Shown in pieces: positions 61,532 through 64,000 of a stretch of DNA of 64,000 bases; positions within the stretch are counted from its first letter, which is position 1; each line of letters opens with the position of its first letter. The stretch is from Streptomyces durmitorensis (GTDB taxonomy: Bacteria; Actinomycetota; Actinomycetes; Streptomycetales; Streptomycetaceae): assembly GCF_023498005.1 (NCBI RefSeq), contig NZ_CP097289.1, positions 1,178,001 to 1,242,000 on the forward strand, given 5' to 3'. Both the position numbers and the translations under genes were made by a program. The notes below the pieces were generated by a model that was not told the origin of the DNA, made no database searches, and saw nothing but the letters and a program-made list of their open reading frames with translations.

Positions 61532-62629
61532 ATGAAGCCGACCACACGCCTTAGCCGCACCTCAGCCAGGACCCTCCTCGCCGCCGGTCTCGCCGCGAGC
61601 CTCGCGCTCGCCACCGGATGCGCCAAGTCCGAGGACGACGGCGACAAGAGCTCCGCGTCACAGGACCAGGGCGACTCGGGCCAGGTCGTCTCGGAGCCGA
61701 GCGAGGGCAGCGGCCCGACCTGCGCGATAGACGCCTACGGCGGCAAGAAGCTGGACCTCAAGACCGCCACCGTCGGCTTCTCCCAGTCGGAGAAGGAGGC
61801 CAACCCCTTCCGCATCGCGGAGACGGCGTCCATCAAGGCCGAGGCGGAGAAGCGCGGCGTCAAGCTGCTCACCGCCAACGCCCAGTCGCAGTTCTCCAAG
61901 CAGATCAGCGACGTCCAGGACCTCATCGCCAAGGGCGCCGACCTCCTTGTCATCGCGCCGCTGAACTCCGACGGCTGGGAGCCGGTGCTTCGCGCGGCCT
62001 CCGCCAAGCACATCCCGATCGTCACCATCGACCGCAAGATCAACGCCAAGGCCTGCAAGGACTACGTCAGCTTCATCGGCTCGGACTTCGTCGAGCAGGG
62101 CAAGCGCGCGGCGGACCAGATGATCAAGACGACAGGCGGCAAGGGCAAGGTCGCGATCCTGCTCGGCGCCGCGGGCAACAACGTCACCACCGAGCGCACC
62201 AAGGGCTTCGAGGACCGCATCAAGGAGAAGGCCCCCGACCTGAAGGTCGTCTTCAAGCAGACGGGCGAGTTCGCCCGCGAGAAGGGCCAGCAGGTCACCG
62301 AGCAGCTCATCCAGTCCAAGCCGGACATCACCGGGATCTACGCGGAGAACGACGAGATGGGCCTCGGCGCCGTCAACGCCCTCAAGGGCGCCGGCAAGAA
62401 GGCCGGCGACGTGAAGATCGTGACGGTCGACGGCACGCGCAACGCCGTGCAGGGCATCGTCGACGGCTGGATCGACGGTGTCATCGAGTCGAACCCGCGC
62501 TTCGGCCCCCTCGCCTTCCAGACCCTGGACACCTTCACCAAGGGCACCAAGGTCTCGCAGGACATCGTGATCAAGGACAGCGCGTACACGAAGACCAACG
62601 CCAAGGCGGACCTCGGCAAGGCCTACTGA
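61532..62629 (+). CDS. Sugar-binding lipoprotein, YtfQ type
   Basis: 365 residues. Signal peptide with lipobox LATGC (Cys30), a Ser/Asp/Glu-rich linker, then TVGFSQSEKEANPFRIAETASI, the block that distinguishes YtfQ-like galactofuranose/galactose-binding proteins from RbsB. KGADLLVIAPLNSDGWEP and IYAENDEMGLGAVNAL follow. With GH2 next door the ligand may be galactose or another monosaccharide released by it. One base separates its stop from the ATPase gene. Confidence 0.9.
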   Translation: MKPTTRLSRTSARTLLAAGLAASLALATGCAKSEDDGDKSSASQDQGDSGQVVSEPSEGSGPTCAIDAYGGKKLDLKTATVGFSQSEKEANPFRIAETASIKAEAEKRGVKLLTANAQSQFSKQISDVQDLIAKGADLLVIAPLNSDGWEPVLRAASAKHIPIVTIDRKINAKACKDYVSFIGSDFVEQGKRAADQMIKTTGGKGKVAILLGAAGNNVTTERTKGFEDRIKEKAPDLKVVFKQTGEFAREKGQQVTEQLIQSKPDITGIYAENDEMGLGAVNALKGAGKKAGDVKIVTVDGTRNAVQGIVDGWIDGVIESNPRFGPLAFQTLDTFTKGTKVSQDIVIKDSAYTKTNAKADLGKAY

Positions 62630-62630
62630 A

Positions 62631-64000
62631 ATGCCTGACGTCCTCTCAGTAGCCAGTCTCACCAAGACATTTCCCGGCGTACGAGCCCTGGACGCGGTCG
62701 ACTTCACCGCTCGCTCCGGTGAGGTCCACGCCCTGATCGGCGAGAACGGCGCGGGCAAGTCGACCCTGATCAAAGTACTCACAGGCGTCTACGCACCGGA
62801 CACAGGCAACCTGACCTTCAACAACCGCCAAGTCGCCTTCGCCACACCCCTGGAGGCCCAGCACGCGGGCATCTCCACCATCTACCAGGAGGTCAACCTC
62901 GTCCCCCTGATGAGCGTGGCCCGCAACCTCTTCCTCGGCCGCGAGCCACGCGGCCGTCTGGGCCTCATCGACTTCCGCCGCATGCACCGCGAGGCCAACG
63001 AGGCCCTGCGACGCCTCGGCATCACCGTCGACGTACGCCGCCCCCTGCGCGAACTCGGCGTAGGAACCCAGCAGATGGTGGCCCTGGCACGCGCCGTCTC
63101 GGTCGACGCGCAGGTCGTCATCATGGACGAGCCGACGTCGTCCCTCGAACCCCGCGAGGTCCAGACCCTGTTCGGCGTCATCCGCATGCTGCGGGACCGC
63201 GGCATCGCGGTGATCTACGTCAGCCACCGCCTGGAAGAGCTGTACGAGGTGTGCGACACGGTCACGGTTCTCCGCGACGGCAAGCTGGTGCACACAGGCC
63301 CGATCGCGAAGCTCGACCGACTCCACCTCGTCTCCCTCATGCTGGGCCGCGAGGTCGGAGAGGTCCGCGAAGAGGGCGCGACCAAGTTCTCCGGAGACCA
63401 CGCCCCGGACACCCGGCCCATCCTCCAGGCAGACAACCTCACCATGCGCCACCACCTCCACGACGTCTCGGTGGAGATCCGCCCCGGCGAAGTGGTGGGC
63501 CTGGGCGGCCTGCTGGGCTCGGGCCGCAGCGAAACGGCGAAAGCCATCGCGGGCGCACTGGCCCCCGACTCCGGACGGGTGGCGATAGCAGGCGAAACGA
63601 TCCGCACCGGCTCACCCCCGGCGGCCATCCGCGCCGGGATCAGCCTCCTCCCCGAGGACCGCAAGGCCGAGGGCATAGTCCCCGGCCTCTCGGTCCGCGA
63701 GAACATCGCGCTGGCCGCACTCCCCCGCCTCTCCCGCTTCGGCCTGGTGGACGAGTCGGCGATCGACGCCATCGTGGACACCTTCATGAAGCGCCTGCGC
63801 ATCAAGGCGTCGGGCCCTCACCAAAAGGTGGGCGAACTGTCGGGCGGCAACCAGCAGAAGGTCCTCCTGGCCCGCTGGCTGGCCATGAACCCCAAGGTGC
63901 TCCTCCTCGACGAGCCGACCCGAGGCATAGACATCGGAGCGAAGGCCGAAGTCCAAAAGCTGATCGACGAGTTGGCCAACGACGGCCTGGCGGTGCTCCT
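62631..64000 (+). CDS. Sugar ABC transporter ATPase, two-domain YtfR type (C-terminus cut by window edge)
   Basis: 456 residues visible. Domain 1: GENGAGKST Walker A, IYQEVNLVPLMSVARNLFLG, VGTQQMVALARAVS signature and MDEPTSSL Walker B. Domain 2: degenerate Walker A GLLGSGRSE, PEDRKAEGIVPGLSVREN, LSGGNQQKVLLARWL and LLDEPTRGIDIGAK. The sequence is open at position 64000. Permease genes are expected beyond the edge. Cotranscribed with the binding protein. Confidence 0.93.
   Translation, partial: MPDVLSVASLTKTFPGVRALDAVDFTARSGEVHALIGENGAGKSTLIKVLTGVYAPDTGNLTFNNRQVAFATPLEAQHAGISTIYQEVNLVPLMSVARNLFLGREPRGRLGLIDFRRMHREANEALRRLGITVDVRRPLRELGVGTQQMVALARAVSVDAQVVIMDEPTSSLEPREVQTLFGVIRMLRDRGIAVIYVSHRLEELYEVCDTVTVLRDGKLVHTGPIAKLDRLHLVSLMLGREVGEVREEGATKFSGDHAPDTRPILQADNLTMRHHLHDVSVEIRPGEVVGLGGLLGSGRSETAKAIAGALAPDSGRVAIAGETIRTGSPPAAIRAGISLLPEDRKAEGIVPGLSVRENIALAALPRLSRFGLVDESAIDAIVDTFMKRLRIKASGPHQKVGELSGGNQQKVLLARWLAMNPKVLLLDEPTRGIDIGAKAEVQKLIDELANDGLAVL

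Noticed and set aside
1..64000. CRISPR arrays, tRNA or rRNA genes, insertion sequences
   Set aside because: No spaced direct repeats of the right kind, no cloverleaf-like sequence and no transposase were found by eye. A dedicated scan could still find a short tRNA.

Overview
This is a high-GC actinomycete chromosome window, almost certainly Streptomyces. GC is very high at third codon positions and GTG starts are frequent. Many genes overlap by 4 nt (ATGA or GTGA), and several Streptomyces-type families are present: a SpoIIE-type PP2C phosphatase, a holin-like/DUF3618/DUF4235 trio and a DUF6777-type lipoprotein. No rRNA, tRNA, CRISPR array, insertion sequence or prophage was seen. Both window edges cut a gene: lysX on the left and a sugar ABC ATPase on the right.

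Layout. 1-4.6 kb: lysX, a universal stress protein and an amino-acid permease. 4.6-12.6 kb: a sugar locus with a solute-binding lipoprotein, two LplB/LplC-type permeases, a ROK regulator and a divergent 978-aa glycoside-hydrolase-like protein. 12.7-21.4 kb: a CapA-type lipoprotein, a hypothetical gene, an orphan zinc-binding anti-sigma factor, an Fpg/Nei glycosylase, a PAS-GAF-PP2C-ATPase regulator, a DUF6777-type lipoprotein and a lipase-maturation-factor-like membrane protein. 21.4-30.4 kb: an eight-gene operon for uptake and oxidative breakdown of L-fucose, with a divergent FadR-type regulator and a palindromic operator. 30.5-32 kb: a VOC protein and a one-helix membrane protein. 32-45.8 kb: a glycan locus with GH38, a GH5-like enzyme, a three-gene ABC importer, a LacI regulator, a GH29 alpha-L-fucosidase and a GH20 beta-N-acetylhexosaminidase. 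45.9-52.5 kb: mostly housekeeping or unrelated genes, including two atypical or broken SDRs and a WS/DGAT-type acyltransferase. 52.7-55.1 kb: a GH92 alpha-mannosidase. 55.2-57.5 kb: an ArsR/SRPBCC pair, a flavodoxin-like protein and a GNAT-like protein. 57.5-64 kb: a PA14-GH2 beta-glycosidase, a LacI regulator and a YtfQ/YtfR-type sugar importer.

The most interesting reading is functional. Spread over about 43 kb are the activities needed to take apart fucosylated N-linked-type glycans. GH29, GH20, GH92 and GH2 carry signal peptides. GH38 and the GH5-like enzyme do not and sit beside an ABC importer. Released fucose would enter by its own importer and be oxidised by the coupled operon. I infer a dispersed N-glycan (or similar mannose/GlcNAc/fucose glycan) utilisation system under several local regulators (two LacI, one FadR-type, perhaps the ROK). 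The family calls come from reading the proteins. The system-level claim is inference, and no endoglycosidase lies inside the window.
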